Below, piece by piece: positions 1-5,993 of a stretch of 6,805 nt of DNA (position 1 is the stretch's first letter; the number at the start of each line of letters is the position of its first letter). Below the pieces are notes generated by a model that was not told the origin of the DNA, searched no databases, and was given only the letters and a program-made list of their open reading frames with translations. Source of the stretch: an uncultured Phascolarctobacterium sp. (lineage in GTDB: Bacteria > Bacillota > Negativicutes > Acidaminococcales > Acidaminococcaceae); NCBI GenBank assembly GCA_900552855.1, contig USBG01000091.1, positions 1 through 6,805 on the forward strand, given 5' to 3'. The position numbers were made by a program, and so were the translations under genes.

Positions 1-764
1 CCTGTCTCTCCTAAAATTTTTTTCAACGCACGAACATGGCCCTTAGCTAGGTCTACAACATGAAGATAATCACGTACGCCTGTACCATCATAGGTAGGAT
101 AATCATTGCCAAATACGCTAAGCTGCGGCAACTGCTTTGACGCAACTTTAACAATATACGGCATAAGATTATTAGGAATACCGTTTGGCTCTTCACCAAT
201 AAGACCACTTTCATGAGCTCCTATTGGATTAAAATAACGCAACAAACATACGCCCCAATCGGGCTCAGCAGTCTGTAAATCCTTAAGAATATCTTCGCAC
301 ATTAGCTTAGTGGCTCCATAAGGATTGGTAATTTCACCTACCGGAAAATTTTCGGTAATGGGCACAGCATGAGGATTGCCATAAACAGTAGCAGAAGAGC
401 TAAAAATAATCTTTTTGCAGCCAAATTCATTCATAACCTTAGCCAAGACAATAGTACTTAAAAGGTTATTTTGGTAATACATTAAAGGCTTAGCTACAGA
501 CTCACCTACAGCCTTAAGACCAGCAAAATGAATAGCTGCAGCCACCTTATGCTCAGTCAAAATCTTTCTCAACAAGGCTTCATCACAAACATCACCTTCA
601 TAAAAGGCAATGCTCTTACCAGTAATCTTTTCAATATTGTCCAAAGCCTCAGGTTTTGAATTTACAAAATTATCAACACCAACGATATCATATCCAGCAT
701 TAATCAGCTCTACGCAGGTATGTGAACCAATAAAGCCAGTAGCACCGGTAACAAGAATCTCCAT
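1..764 (-). CDS. galE: UDP-glucose 4-epimerase GalE, 3' end outside the window
   Basis: This enzyme interconverts UDP-glucose and UDP-galactose in the cytoplasm (Leloir pathway and supply of galactose for surface polysaccharide). I translated 254 codons from the ATG at 764; the family is usually about 330-340 residues, so roughly the last 80 lie beyond the left edge. An N-terminal Rossmann NAD-binding loop GATGFIG is at residues 7-13. The short-chain dehydrogenase catalytic set is present at E. coli GalE numbering: Ser124 in SSSATVYG, Tyr149 and Lys153 in YGATK. The substrate-binding stretch RYFNPIGAH (176-184) and the GTGVRDYLHV segment (227-236) are also typical. The start is supported by AGAGGTG at 777-771, six bases upstream. 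The gene diverges from the peroxiredoxin gene across about 250 bp. Identification is very secure; only the 3' end is unseen. Confidence 0.96.
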   Translation of the reverse strand, partial: MEILVTGATGFIGSHTCVELINAGYDIVGVDNFVNSKPEALDNIEKITGKSIAFYEGDVCDEALLRKILTEHKVAAAIHFAGLKAVGESVAKPLMYYQNNLLSTIVLAKVMNEFGCKKIIFSSSATVYGNPHAVPITENFPVGEITNPYGATKLMCEDILKDLQTAEPDWGVCLLRYFNPIGAHESGLIGEEPNGIPNNLMPYIVKVASKQLPQLSVFGNDYPTYDGTGVRDYLHVVDLAKGHVRALKKILGET

Positions 765-809
765 TTTATTCACCTCTAATATATTTATTAAATATAATTT
801 TTCACAACA

Positions 810-815
810 ATTATA
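810..815 (-). promoter_or_regulatory. candidate -10 element for galE
   Basis: A perfect TATAAT lies on the minus strand about 46 bases upstream of the galE start. A perfect TTGACA is also present at 849-844, but the two are 28 bases apart and so cannot work as one sigma-70 pair. No good -35 sits 16-18 bases from this -10. It is the best candidate in an AT-rich region where such hexamers arise by chance. Confidence 0.3.
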
Positions 816-961
816 GCTATAAACTAGCATTATTCATAGTTTTTGTCAAGAAAATATACTCAAAAGAATTGTCTGTAACAATATATTAATTTAGTCATAT
901 AAATCACAAGCAATACACTAGGAAATTCTACAATACTTTCACAGCAAATCTATCACAGCTA

Positions 962-970
962 TGATATAAT
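962..970 (+). promoter_or_regulatory. extended -10 promoter for the peroxiredoxin gene
   Basis: TGATATAAT is a perfect extended -10 (TG, one base, then TATAAT at 965-970). The only -35-like sequence, TTCACA at 938-943, is 21 bases away, which is too far, so activity would rest on the extended -10. Transcription would begin near 977, giving a leader of about 40 bases before the ATG at 1015. Confidence 0.55.
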
Positions 971-1014
971 ATAAATATATTAAACGCAATATGCGTACGA
1001 AAGGACGGATGATA

Positions 1015-1521
1015 ATGTTAAAAATTGGAACAAAAGCTCCTGATTTTACCCTGCCTGACAAAACTGGTAAACCGGTAAGCCTGCACGACTTCTTGGGCAA
1101 GAAGATAGTATTATATTTTTATCCTAAGGATGGTACTCCTGGCTGCACAAAGCAGGCCCAGGCATTCAGAGATTTCTTTGAGGAGTATGATAGACTTGGC
1201 GCTGTAATTATCGGAATCAGCAAAGACAGCGTTGAATCTCATCTTAAATTTGCAACAAAGCATGAGCTCCCCTTCATTCTTCTATCTGATAACGATTTGA
1301 CCGTGGTTAAGGCATATGAAGCATGGCGCTCCAATGCAATCATTAATATGATTGGCCTAAGCGTAAAACGCTCTACCTATGTTATTAATGAAGAAGGTAT
1401 TATTGAACAGGTTTGGGGAGATGCAAGCGCGGCCGAAAATCCCTCCGATGTTCTCTCCTATTTAAACCGTACCTGCCCCTTAGATTTTGCTCATCCAGAA
1501 AATAACGGTAAATCCTGCTAA
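1015..1521 (+). CDS. bcp: thioredoxin-dependent peroxiredoxin, Bcp/PrxQ type
   Basis: This is a thiol peroxidase of the AhpC/TSA superfamily that reduces hydrogen peroxide and organic hydroperoxides in the cytoplasm. The protein is 168 residues, normal for Bcp. The peroxidatic cysteine is Cys44 in TPGCT (41-45), after the usual YFYPKDG strand. The KRSTYVI strand carries the conserved arginine. I chose the ATG at 1015, not 991, because AAAGGACGG (1000-1008) is a good ribosome binding site for it, MLKIGTKAPDFTLPD is the typical family start, and nothing resembling a site precedes 991. The resolving cysteine of most PrxQ proteins, five residues after the peroxidatic one, is replaced by Gln49. 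Two other cysteines, Cys154 and the very last residue Cys168, sit at the C-terminus. It may therefore work as a 1-Cys enzyme or resolve through the tail. Its promoter is separate from galE. No strong terminator is seen before the tRNA gene. Confidence 0.93.
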   Translation: MLKIGTKAPDFTLPDKTGKPVSLHDFLGKKIVLYFYPKDGTPGCTKQAQAFRDFFEEYDRLGAVIIGISKDSVESHLKFATKHELPFILLSDNDLTVVKAYEAWRSNAIINMIGLSVKRSTYVINEEGIIEQVWGDASAAENPSDVLSYLNRTCPLDFAHPENNGKSC

Positions 1522-1600
1522 TACTTCATATTATGATGCTAATAAGCGCTGAGTAAATGCTTTACTATGACAAGTACAAATAGCTTTACACTAATCATCT

Positions 1601-1659
1601 TATAAATTTATAAAATTTATAAAAAAATGCTTGACTTTATAATGCTCAACCATTATAAT
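1601..1659 (+). promoter_or_regulatory. strong sigma-70 promoter with UP-like tract for tRNA-Leu
   Basis: TTGACT (1631-1636) and a perfect TATAAT (1654-1659) are separated by exactly 17 bases. Directly upstream, 1601-1628 consists almost only of A and T in short runs, which matches the UP-element pattern contacted by the RNA polymerase alpha subunit at stable-RNA promoters. The predicted start near 1666 leaves a leader of about 28 bases before the mature tRNA. It is the best promoter in the window. Confidence 0.85.
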
Positions 1660-1666
1660 ATGTATT

Positions 1667-1684
1667 GTTCCGAGTTCACGGAAC
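1667..1684 (+). other. small hairpin in the pre-tRNA leader
   Basis: GTTCCG and CGGAAC pair around the loop AGTTCA. The hairpin would form at the very 5' end of the primary transcript, just before the RNase P cleavage site at 1694. It may simply keep the leader from misfolding with the tRNA body. No function is shown by sequence. Confidence 0.35.
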
Positions 1685-1693
1685 CTTAAACGT

Positions 1694-1781
1694 GCCGAAG
1701 TGGCGGAATTGGCAGACGCACTTGACTCAAAATCAAGCGTAGTAGCCCTACGTGCCGGTTCGAGTCCGGCCTTCGGCACCA
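1694..1781 (+). tRNA. tRNA-Leu, anticodon CAA
   Basis: The full cloverleaf can be drawn. Acceptor arms are GCCGAAG (1694-1700) and CTTCGGC (1771-1777), followed by discriminator A1778 and an encoded CCA (1779-1781). The anticodon stem CTTGA/TCAAG encloses the loop CTCAAAA with anticodon CAA at 1728-1730, which reads UUG. The long class II variable arm, typical of leucine tRNAs, has a CGTAG/CTACG stem (1738-1742 with 1748-1752). The T arm is GCCGG, TTCGAGT, CCGGC (1754-1770). It stands alone with its own promoter and terminator, so it is monocistronic. Confidence 0.98.
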
Positions 1782-1792
1782 ATAGAGAATAT

Positions 1793-1827
1793 GCGGTTCA
1801 TCGAAAGATGGACCGCTTTTTATTTTT
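1793..1827 (+). terminator. intrinsic terminator of tRNA-Leu
   Basis: A 10-bp stem, GCGGTTCATC with GATGGACCGC (one G-U pair), closes a GAAA tetraloop and is followed by TTTTTATTTTT. It begins 11 bases after the CCA end of the tRNA. Confidence 0.92.
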
Positions 1828-1964
1828 CTAAAAGCACTAATTCTACACCAACTATTTTTTAGCAGAATGTATCTCACAATACCTTTATTACTGGTTACAA
1901 TCCTAAATTCTACCTTTTCTATTTGCATTGACTTAAAATCTACAATTATCATACATAAACCTAT

Positions 1965-2005
1965 AAAAGCCAACTTTCCATAAAGAACAGAAAGTTGACT
2001 TTTTT
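1965..2005 (-). terminator. bidirectional intrinsic terminator after the small membrane protein gene
   Basis: The arms at 1965-1978 and 1990-2003 are 14 bases each and pair throughout in the minus-strand transcript with one G-U pair; the core is CAACTTTC/GAAAGTTG. The stem starts at the base after the stop codon of the minus-strand gene. The plus side has a T6 tail (2000-2005), so it would also stop plus-strand readthrough beyond the tRNA terminator. The minus-side U tract (CUUUUA) is shorter and partly within the stem. Confidence 0.75.
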
Positions 2006-2366
2006 ATTTATGAGAAGCGATGTCATCAAGCCAGCGTTTTTTATAGCGCTCAATATAATATTCCATCATATTTTTATTGCACAAATAATATAGAAGCTTC
2101 TTTTTGAAATACGCTCTGGCAAACTCCTCTACTCTAGCAGGATTTCTAACAGCCTTTCCCCTATAATAAAAGGAAGCAATAAGCTCAAATAATGAGCCTG
2201 CTGCCAGCACTATGAGGATTCTAAAGCTTATAGGAAACTCAACAGCAATATTATCTACAAGCAGATAGCTAATAGGCAGTATAAATATGGAAATGCTGTA
2301 GATGGTCAAAAAGCTTCCTACAAGCATTCCCAAAAGCTTAAAAAATATCATTCTTATGGTGGACAT
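2004..2366 (-). CDS. small two-helix membrane protein of unknown function
   Basis: I do not recognise this family. The 120-residue product has two hydrophobic segments, about residues 8-36 and 46-66. A strongly basic, Tyr/Lys/Arg-rich cytoplasmic-type tail of about 50 residues follows, containing KKK and KKR. No cysteine pairs, lipobox or enzyme motif are visible. The start at 2366 is chosen because AAGGGAGA (2380-2373) stands six bases upstream; an earlier in-frame ATG at 2411 has no ribosome binding site. It lies 48 bases downstream of the broken fic gene on the same strand and probably shares its transcript, then ends at a terminator directly after the stop codon. A function linked to Fic cannot be inferred from position alone. 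Confidence 0.75.
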   Translation of the reverse strand: MSTIRMIFFKLLGMLVGSFLTIYSISIFILPISYLLVDNIAVEFPISFRILIVLAAGSLFELIASFYYRGKAVRNPARVEEFARAYFKKKLLYYLCNKNMMEYYIERYKKRWLDDIASHK

Positions 2367-2414
2367 AAACGGTCTCCCTTCGTTATTTGCTGCAATATAT
2401 AGCATTACCAAAAA

Positions 2415-3408
2415 TCAAAGCTTAACATACCTTTGATTACGACTGTTTAGCTTGTCAGGAATAGTCATACTTATAAAGCCGCTATTTAAAGCTGGCTGCA
2501 GATATGCCTTGCGAAAGCTGGATCTTGATTTTAAATTCAGCATAGCCATTAAAGCTGTAGCTGTATAGGGAGTTCCCGACTCCATAGCCTGCAGCAAACG
2601 CTGTACATACTCAGAGGCTATATTAACGTCCTGTTGCAACTGAACATTAATTTCGTCAAGAGTTATCTCGATACGCTCCAGAATAAACTCAATAAAAGAA
2701 TTGGAGCTTGCCTCCCTGTGACATTTAGCTATGGCAGCATAATATTCATCCTGAAATTTTTCAATCTGGCTTTCTAATGGTAAATATGCAAAAACATTCT
2801 TCCAATTATATAGTAACGCTGTATGCCATAATCTGGCCATTCTGCCATTACCATCTGCATAGGGATGAATAAATACAAATTCATAATGAAATACTGCTGC
2901 CATAATAAGTGGATGCAGCTTGTTTCTTTCTCTATTCATCCATGAAAATAACTGCTCCATCAGATGAGGAACAAATCTTGCAGGATGTGCCATAAAAATA
3001 CATTTATCACCACTAAACACGCCCTCTTCACCATGCCTAAACTGACCAGACTCGTTAAGTAGATTTTCCGTCATAAGTCTATGCGTTTTTTGTAGGTCTG
3101 CCATACTGTAGGGATTTATATTCTCTAAGGAAGCATAAGCGGCATAAGCATTCTGCACTTCCTTTACGTCTTTAGCATCTCCAAAAACCATTTGGCCGTC
3201 TATAACAGCTTTTACTTGCTACTGCGTCAAAGAATTGGCCTCTATACGACACTTAATACAACTGATTTTACGCAGATGGGGCTTTTTTTTGCAAACCTTC
3301 ATCAATATTGACCTTACCTAGCTTTTCTGAGATTATTGCAATATGTTGCAGCATCGACTCAGTAATTGTAAACGGCGGTGTGTAAACATCTATGGATGGC
3401 AATTTCAT
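2415..3408 (-). pseudogene. Fic family AMP-transferase gene, broken near its 5' end
   Basis: Fic proteins transfer AMP (or related groups) from nucleotides to target hydroxyls. The open 3' part (ATG at 3191, 258 codons) holds the whole catalytic core, with the complete motif HPYADGNGRMAR at its residues 109-120 and a C-terminal winged helix (about 190-258, ending in a TIPDKLNSRNQRY stretch typical of this group). The missing N-terminus is readable upstream. From the ATG at 3408 (AAGGGAG before it) 46 codons run to a TAA at 3270-3268. Dropping one A from the A8 run at 3290-3283 moves into the core frame, which is then stopped by a TAG at 3221-3219. Repairing both gives exactly 330 residues, a usual Fic length. 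The inhibitory helix motif, normally S/T-x-x-x-E-G/N, reads KCRIEA here, so it also appears degraded. No ribosome binding site precedes 3191. If anything is made, it would be an inhibitor-less core. Confidence 0.85.
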
Positions 3409-3441
3409 CAACTCCCTTAGCTTCTTTGAAGTTGTACGTTA

Positions 3442-3489
3442 ACTTGTATGCTTACTTACATGCTTACTTATATGTTTACTTGTATGCTT
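3442..3489. repeat. four tandem 12-bp repeats upstream of fic
   Basis: Units are acttgtatgctt, acttacatgctt, acttatatgttt and acttgtatgctt; the first and last are identical. On the minus strand, in frame with the fic start, they read as a four-residue repeat (KHTS, KHIS, KHVS, KHTS) inside a 19-codon ORF from an ATG at 3498 to a TAA at 3441-3439. That frame continues open past the TAA into the fic ATG at 3408. No ribosome binding site precedes 3498, so the repeat may be a relic of coding sequence or a non-coding length-variable tract. Confidence 0.85.
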
Positions 3490-3607
3490 GCCTTCCATTA
3501 TAGCATATTAAAACATTTTTTTGTAGTAGAAAGACTGACTAAGGTTCGTAGCCTCATTTAATACAATATAACTAATAAAGGTCTGTTACAAAGCATTTTA
3601 AGATAAA

Positions 3608-3624
3608 TGTCATATTTTGTGGTT
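3608..3624 (+). repeat. left terminal inverted repeat of the ISL3 element
   Basis: TGTCATATTTTGTGGTT matches the right tip read inward at 14 of 17 positions. Positions 6, 8 and 12 differ. Confidence 0.75.
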
Positions 3625-3696
3625 TTTAAGAGTTTTACCATTTTATGGTTTTCTATACCATTTTTTGTGCTCACCGCTATACCGTATTTTGTGGTC
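3615..3696 (+). repeat. left subterminal motif array, four copies
   Basis: A ten-base motif of the form TTTTGTGGTT occurs at 3615-3624, 3641-3650 (TTTTATGGTT), 3663-3672 (TTTTGTGCTC) and 3687-3696 (TTTTGTGGTC), with starts 26, 22 and 24 bases apart. The DNA between copies also resembles the right array, for example CCGCTATACCGTA here against CGCTATCACGT there. The likely role is transposase binding, by analogy with subterminal sites in other elements. Confidence 0.7.
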
Positions 3697-3720
3697 AACG
3701 AATGTTGACCACTTTTTATT
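3691..3720 (+). terminator. plus-strand hairpin terminator inside the left IS end
   Basis: GTGGTCAAC (3691-3699) pairs perfectly over 9 bp with GTTGACCAC (3704-3712) around a GAAT loop and is followed by TTTTTATTTAT. It lies upstream of the transposase, so it would stop transcription entering from the left flank. Its left arm is part of the fourth subterminal motif. Confidence 0.8.
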
Positions 3721-3792
3721 TATAAAAAATAAAACCTCCTGATTTAAAATGATAATACCCGAAAACCATTCTAAAAAAGGATGTAAGACATC

Positions 3793-5089
3793 ATGTCTTA
3801 TGAAAAGTTTATCACAGATTTTTTGAACATTGAACCCCAAAGACTTCAAAAATGTATTTCATCTACTAGCGAAGATGGAGAAATTACAGTAAGGATACGC
3901 CTAAAACCACAAAACGTAAATTGCCCCTACTGCAATAATACTACCAAAATCCATGGTTACTATACTAGAAAGCTTACTCATTCTACATTTGCTAACAGAA
4001 AATGCTTTATTGTTTACGAACAGCGCAGATATATCTGCAAAGAATGTGAATTCACATTTAACGAACAAAATCCTTTTATTCACACCAGAGAGCAGTTGAC
4101 GTACGAAACTAAAATTAATATTCTCAAAGACCTCAAACATCCTGAAGAAACCTATACTAATGTCGCAAAGCGTTACAATGTATCTGTCAACAGAGTTATA
4201 CGGCTATTCGAAAACCATGTAAATATCCCTCGCAAAAAACTTCCTACAGTCCTTTCCACAGATGAACACTACTTCCCTTCTTCTGATTACAAAGCCAAGT
4301 ATTGCTGTTTATTTATGGACTTCATCTCAGGAGAAATAATTGATGTGCTCCCTGACCGACGTAAAAATTATCTTATGAACTATTTTTCTACCATCCGCAC
4401 TGAAACGCTCAATTATTCTACTCAGAGAAGAGAACTAGACAATGTCCATTTTATTTCAATAGATATGTATGAAGTTTATAGAGACATAGCAAAAAATGTA
4501 TTTTCCAAAGGCTATAGTTTGTGCCGATAGCTTTCATGTTCTAAAACACCTAACTGATGATTTCAACAAGGTACGCTTACGCTGCAGGAGATCTACAGAA
4601 AACACTACACTACAATATTGGCTAGTTAAACTGCGTTATATTTTTCAACATAATATGGACTTGGATAATCCACCCAGATACAACAAAGCAATGAATAGAT
4701 ATATGAATTTAAGAGATATTCGAGAGATGCTGTTCTATGAATTTCCTGATTTGAAGATAACTTATGAGCTTAAAGAGTATTACGTTAACCTAAATGCTGC
4801 GTGCAAACTACAAGAAGCTGAAAAAGCTATAGATGAAGCAATAACCATATTTTCTAATTGTGGTATTCCTGAATATGATGAATTTTACAACTTATTGATA
4901 AACTGGAGAGACGAAGTTATAAATTCCTTCACCGAAATCAATGGCAGACGCATTAATAACAGTTACATGGAATCCAAGAACAGACTTGTAGAAAAACTCA
5001 TATACAATGCTAGCGGGTTCCGTAACTTTAGCAGAACTCGCAACAGAATACTGTACTGTTTAAACAAGAAAGATAGATTTAAGATTTAA
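3793..5089 (+). pseudogene. ISL3-family transposase, split by one frameshift
   Basis: This DDE transposase would cut and join the element ends. The first part (3793 to the frameshift, 234 codons) has the N-terminal zinc finger CPYC...CKEC (Cys44, 47, 82, 85), a helix-turn-helix near 122-140, and the start of the DDE domain (Asp157 in STDEHY, Asp224 in SIDMYEVY). The second part (from 4496, 197 codons) carries the ADSFHVLKHL segment and the final SYMESKNR block with the last acidic residue, near position 393 of the joined protein, then GFRNFSRTRNRIL. The two frames join if one A is dropped from the A6 run at 4491-4496, giving 431 residues, a normal length. Left uncorrected, the first frame stops at 4528-4530. 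AAAAAGGA at 3774-3781 is a spaced but acceptable ribosome binding site. A +1 shift is needed, so classical -1 slippage does not apply. Confidence 0.9.
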
Positions 5090-5129
5090 AAAAGAAGATG
5101 GTAGAACCGAAAAACGGTTCTACCATCTT
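5088..5129 (-). terminator. strong minus-strand terminator inside the right IS end
   Basis: A perfect 15-bp stem (5095-5109 with 5115-5129) encloses an A5 loop (T5 on the minus strand). Read on the minus strand it is followed by CTTTTTT (5094-5088), a good terminator that would stop leftward transcription from the niaX side before it becomes antisense to the transposase. On the plus strand it also follows the transposase stop codon but is trailed only by TTAAAA, so it is a weak terminator that way. Confidence 0.85.
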
Positions 5130-5131
5130 AA

Positions 5132-5239
5132 AACCACAAAACGTGAAAGCAGTGACCACAAAATTTGACATAGCGAAACCACAAAAACGTGATAGCGACA
5201 ACCACATAAATGGTAAAGCACTAACCATAAATTTTGACA
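5132..5239 (-). repeat. right subterminal motif array, five copies at 22-23 bp
   Basis: AACCACAAAA-type motifs start at 5132, 5154, 5177, 5200 and 5223, so the steps are 22, 23, 23 and 23 bases. Copies are AACCACAAAA, GACCACAAAA, AACCACAAAA, AACCACATAA and AACCATAAAT. They are the reverse complement of the left array motif. The DNA between motifs is itself partly conserved, with cores such as CGTGATAGCGAC and CGTGAAAGCAGTG. The last copy is the right terminal inverted repeat. Confidence 0.85.
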
Positions 5240-5275
5240 GACACGATTCAAATTTACTGAATCGTGTCTTTTTTT
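5239..5275 (+). terminator. orphan plus-strand terminator at the right IS tip
   Basis: AGACACGATTCA (5239-5250) pairs perfectly over 12 bp with TGAATCGTGTCT (5258-5269) around AATTTAC and is followed by a T run to 5275. Its first base is the last base of the IS. No host gene on the plus strand ends here, so it either belonged to a transcript interrupted by the IS or serves readthrough from the transposase. Confidence 0.88.
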
Positions 5276-5368
5276 AGATATTATTAAATTTTCACAATGC
5301 ATTATAGAACATATAACTATAATAAGGCAAAATTTGATATATTTTATGCTTATAGCCTACATTACATA

Positions 5369-5920
5369 TTATCTAAGCTTTTTAATTTCTGGAATTGCTG
5401 CAGATAATGGCTTCCATACAAACAAAGCAACAAAATAATCTGCACAGGAATGTACAAAGGTACCACAGCCAACTAATAGTAATACACTCATTACATAACC
5501 ATTTGCCAACTGTTCAGCATTAAACATACTTCCAGAAAGGAAGAACGGTGTTACCACAGCAACTTCTGCTATGGCATGCATCAAGGCCAAAAATATATTG
5601 AACAACACAGTACTGACTGGCTTTTCTATAATATCAGGATTTCTTTTTACAATTACAGCACCTATAAAAGCAAAAACAATATGACTTGCCGCTCTTAATG
5701 CAATTATGAACGGAGTAGTCATAAAAAATCCTAAGGTTGTTCCAATACAAACAGCAACTGCCATTATCGGAGAAATAAACATAGCTAAAAATACAGCTAC
5801 ATGACTAGCTAAGGTAAAGGACATTGGACCAAGGACAATTTTAGGCATAAACATTGGCACCACCATACCAATAGCACACAGTAACCCTGATAATACTAGA
5901 AAAAATACTTTATTATTCAC
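5369..5920 (-). CDS. niaX: probable niacin ECF transporter S component (NiaX-like)
   Basis: The 183-residue product is an integral membrane protein with about six hydrophobic segments (roughly 5-24, 37-50, 53-68, 72-92, 103-128, 142-169), the size and layout of ECF transporter substrate-binding S components. These work with a shared energizing module (EcfA/EcfA'/EcfT) encoded elsewhere. The stretch PKIVLGPMSFTLASH (26-40) followed by MFISP and GTTLGFFMTTP resembles NiaX niacin-uptake proteins as I remember them. The substrate is inferred; another vitamin is possible. The start is a GTG at 5920, supported by AGAGGGGA (5934-5927) six bases upstream. It follows the Nudix gene by 73 bp on the same strand, and no clear promoter lies between, so cotranscription is likely. 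No terminator with a U tract is seen downstream; leftward readthrough would meet the hairpins at the IS right end. Confidence 0.7.
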   Translation of the reverse strand: MNNKVFFLVLSGLLCAIGMVVPMFMPKIVLGPMSFTLASHVAVFLAMFISPIMAVAVCIGTTLGFFMTTPFIIALRAASHIVFAFIGAVIVKRNPDIIEKPVSTVLFNIFLALMHAIAEVAVVTPFFLSGSMFNAEQLANGYVMSVLLLVGCGTFVHSCADYFVALFVWKPLSAAIPEIKKLR

Positions 5921-5993
5921 TTTTATTCCCCTCTCATCTAGGCTTGACTATTTCTGAAAACCAAGCACATCACAATACAACTTTCCTATTACA

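Larger units (their letters stand above)
3608..5239 (+). mobile_element. ISL3-family insertion sequence, about 1.63 kb
   Basis: The element contains one transposase frame (frameshifted) between inverted ends. The ends are set by the outermost match, TGTCATATTTTGTGGTT at 3608-3624 against the reverse complement of 5223-5239, 14 of 17 identical. Both ends carry further inverted copies of the same motif. Family assignment comes from the transposase. The eight bases outside each end, AAGATAAA and GACACGAT, do not match, so no target duplication is visible. This may mean loss by recombination, an old insertion, or a boundary off by some bases. It lies 200 bp upstream of the fic start and 129 bp beyond the niaX-like gene. 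The element looks immobile by itself because its transposase is out of frame. Confidence 0.85.

Noticed and set aside
610..816. Plus-strand 68-codon ORF across the galE start
   Set aside because: It is the shadow of galE, whose catalytic residues are all in the minus-strand frame.
1552..1566. Terminator for the peroxiredoxin gene (AGTAAA/TTTACT)
   Set aside because: Only a 6-bp AT-rich stem with a 3-base loop and no T run follows; too weak to call.
1600..1973. Two minus-strand ORFs overlapping the tRNA, one containing GLEPARRATT and one containing RRPDSNRH
   Set aside because: These are well-known false proteins made by translating the antisense strand of tRNA-Leu genes; the tRNA fully explains the sequence, and no ribosome binding site supports either frame.
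3735..3740. Perfect AGGAGG on the minus strand inside the IS
   Set aside because: No ATG, GTG or TTG follows at a usable distance, and the minus-strand ORF crossing it starts elsewhere and overlaps the transposase start.
3901..4140. Minus-strand 79-codon ORF inside the transposase
   Set aside because: It lies opposite the zinc finger and helix-turn-helix coding region and has no ribosome binding site or family resemblance.
4491..4496. Programmed -1 frameshifting to make a fusion transposase
   Set aside because: The second frame is +1 of the first, so a -1 slip on the A run does not reach it; a plain one-base insertion explains the data better.
5120..5302. CRISPR-like regular repeats near the right end of the IS, and a 60-codon minus-strand ORF through them
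   Set aside because: The step is only 22-23 bases, the spaces of about 13 bases are too short and are themselves partly conserved, no cas genes are present, and inverted copies occur at the other IS end. The ORF is a by-product of the repeats.
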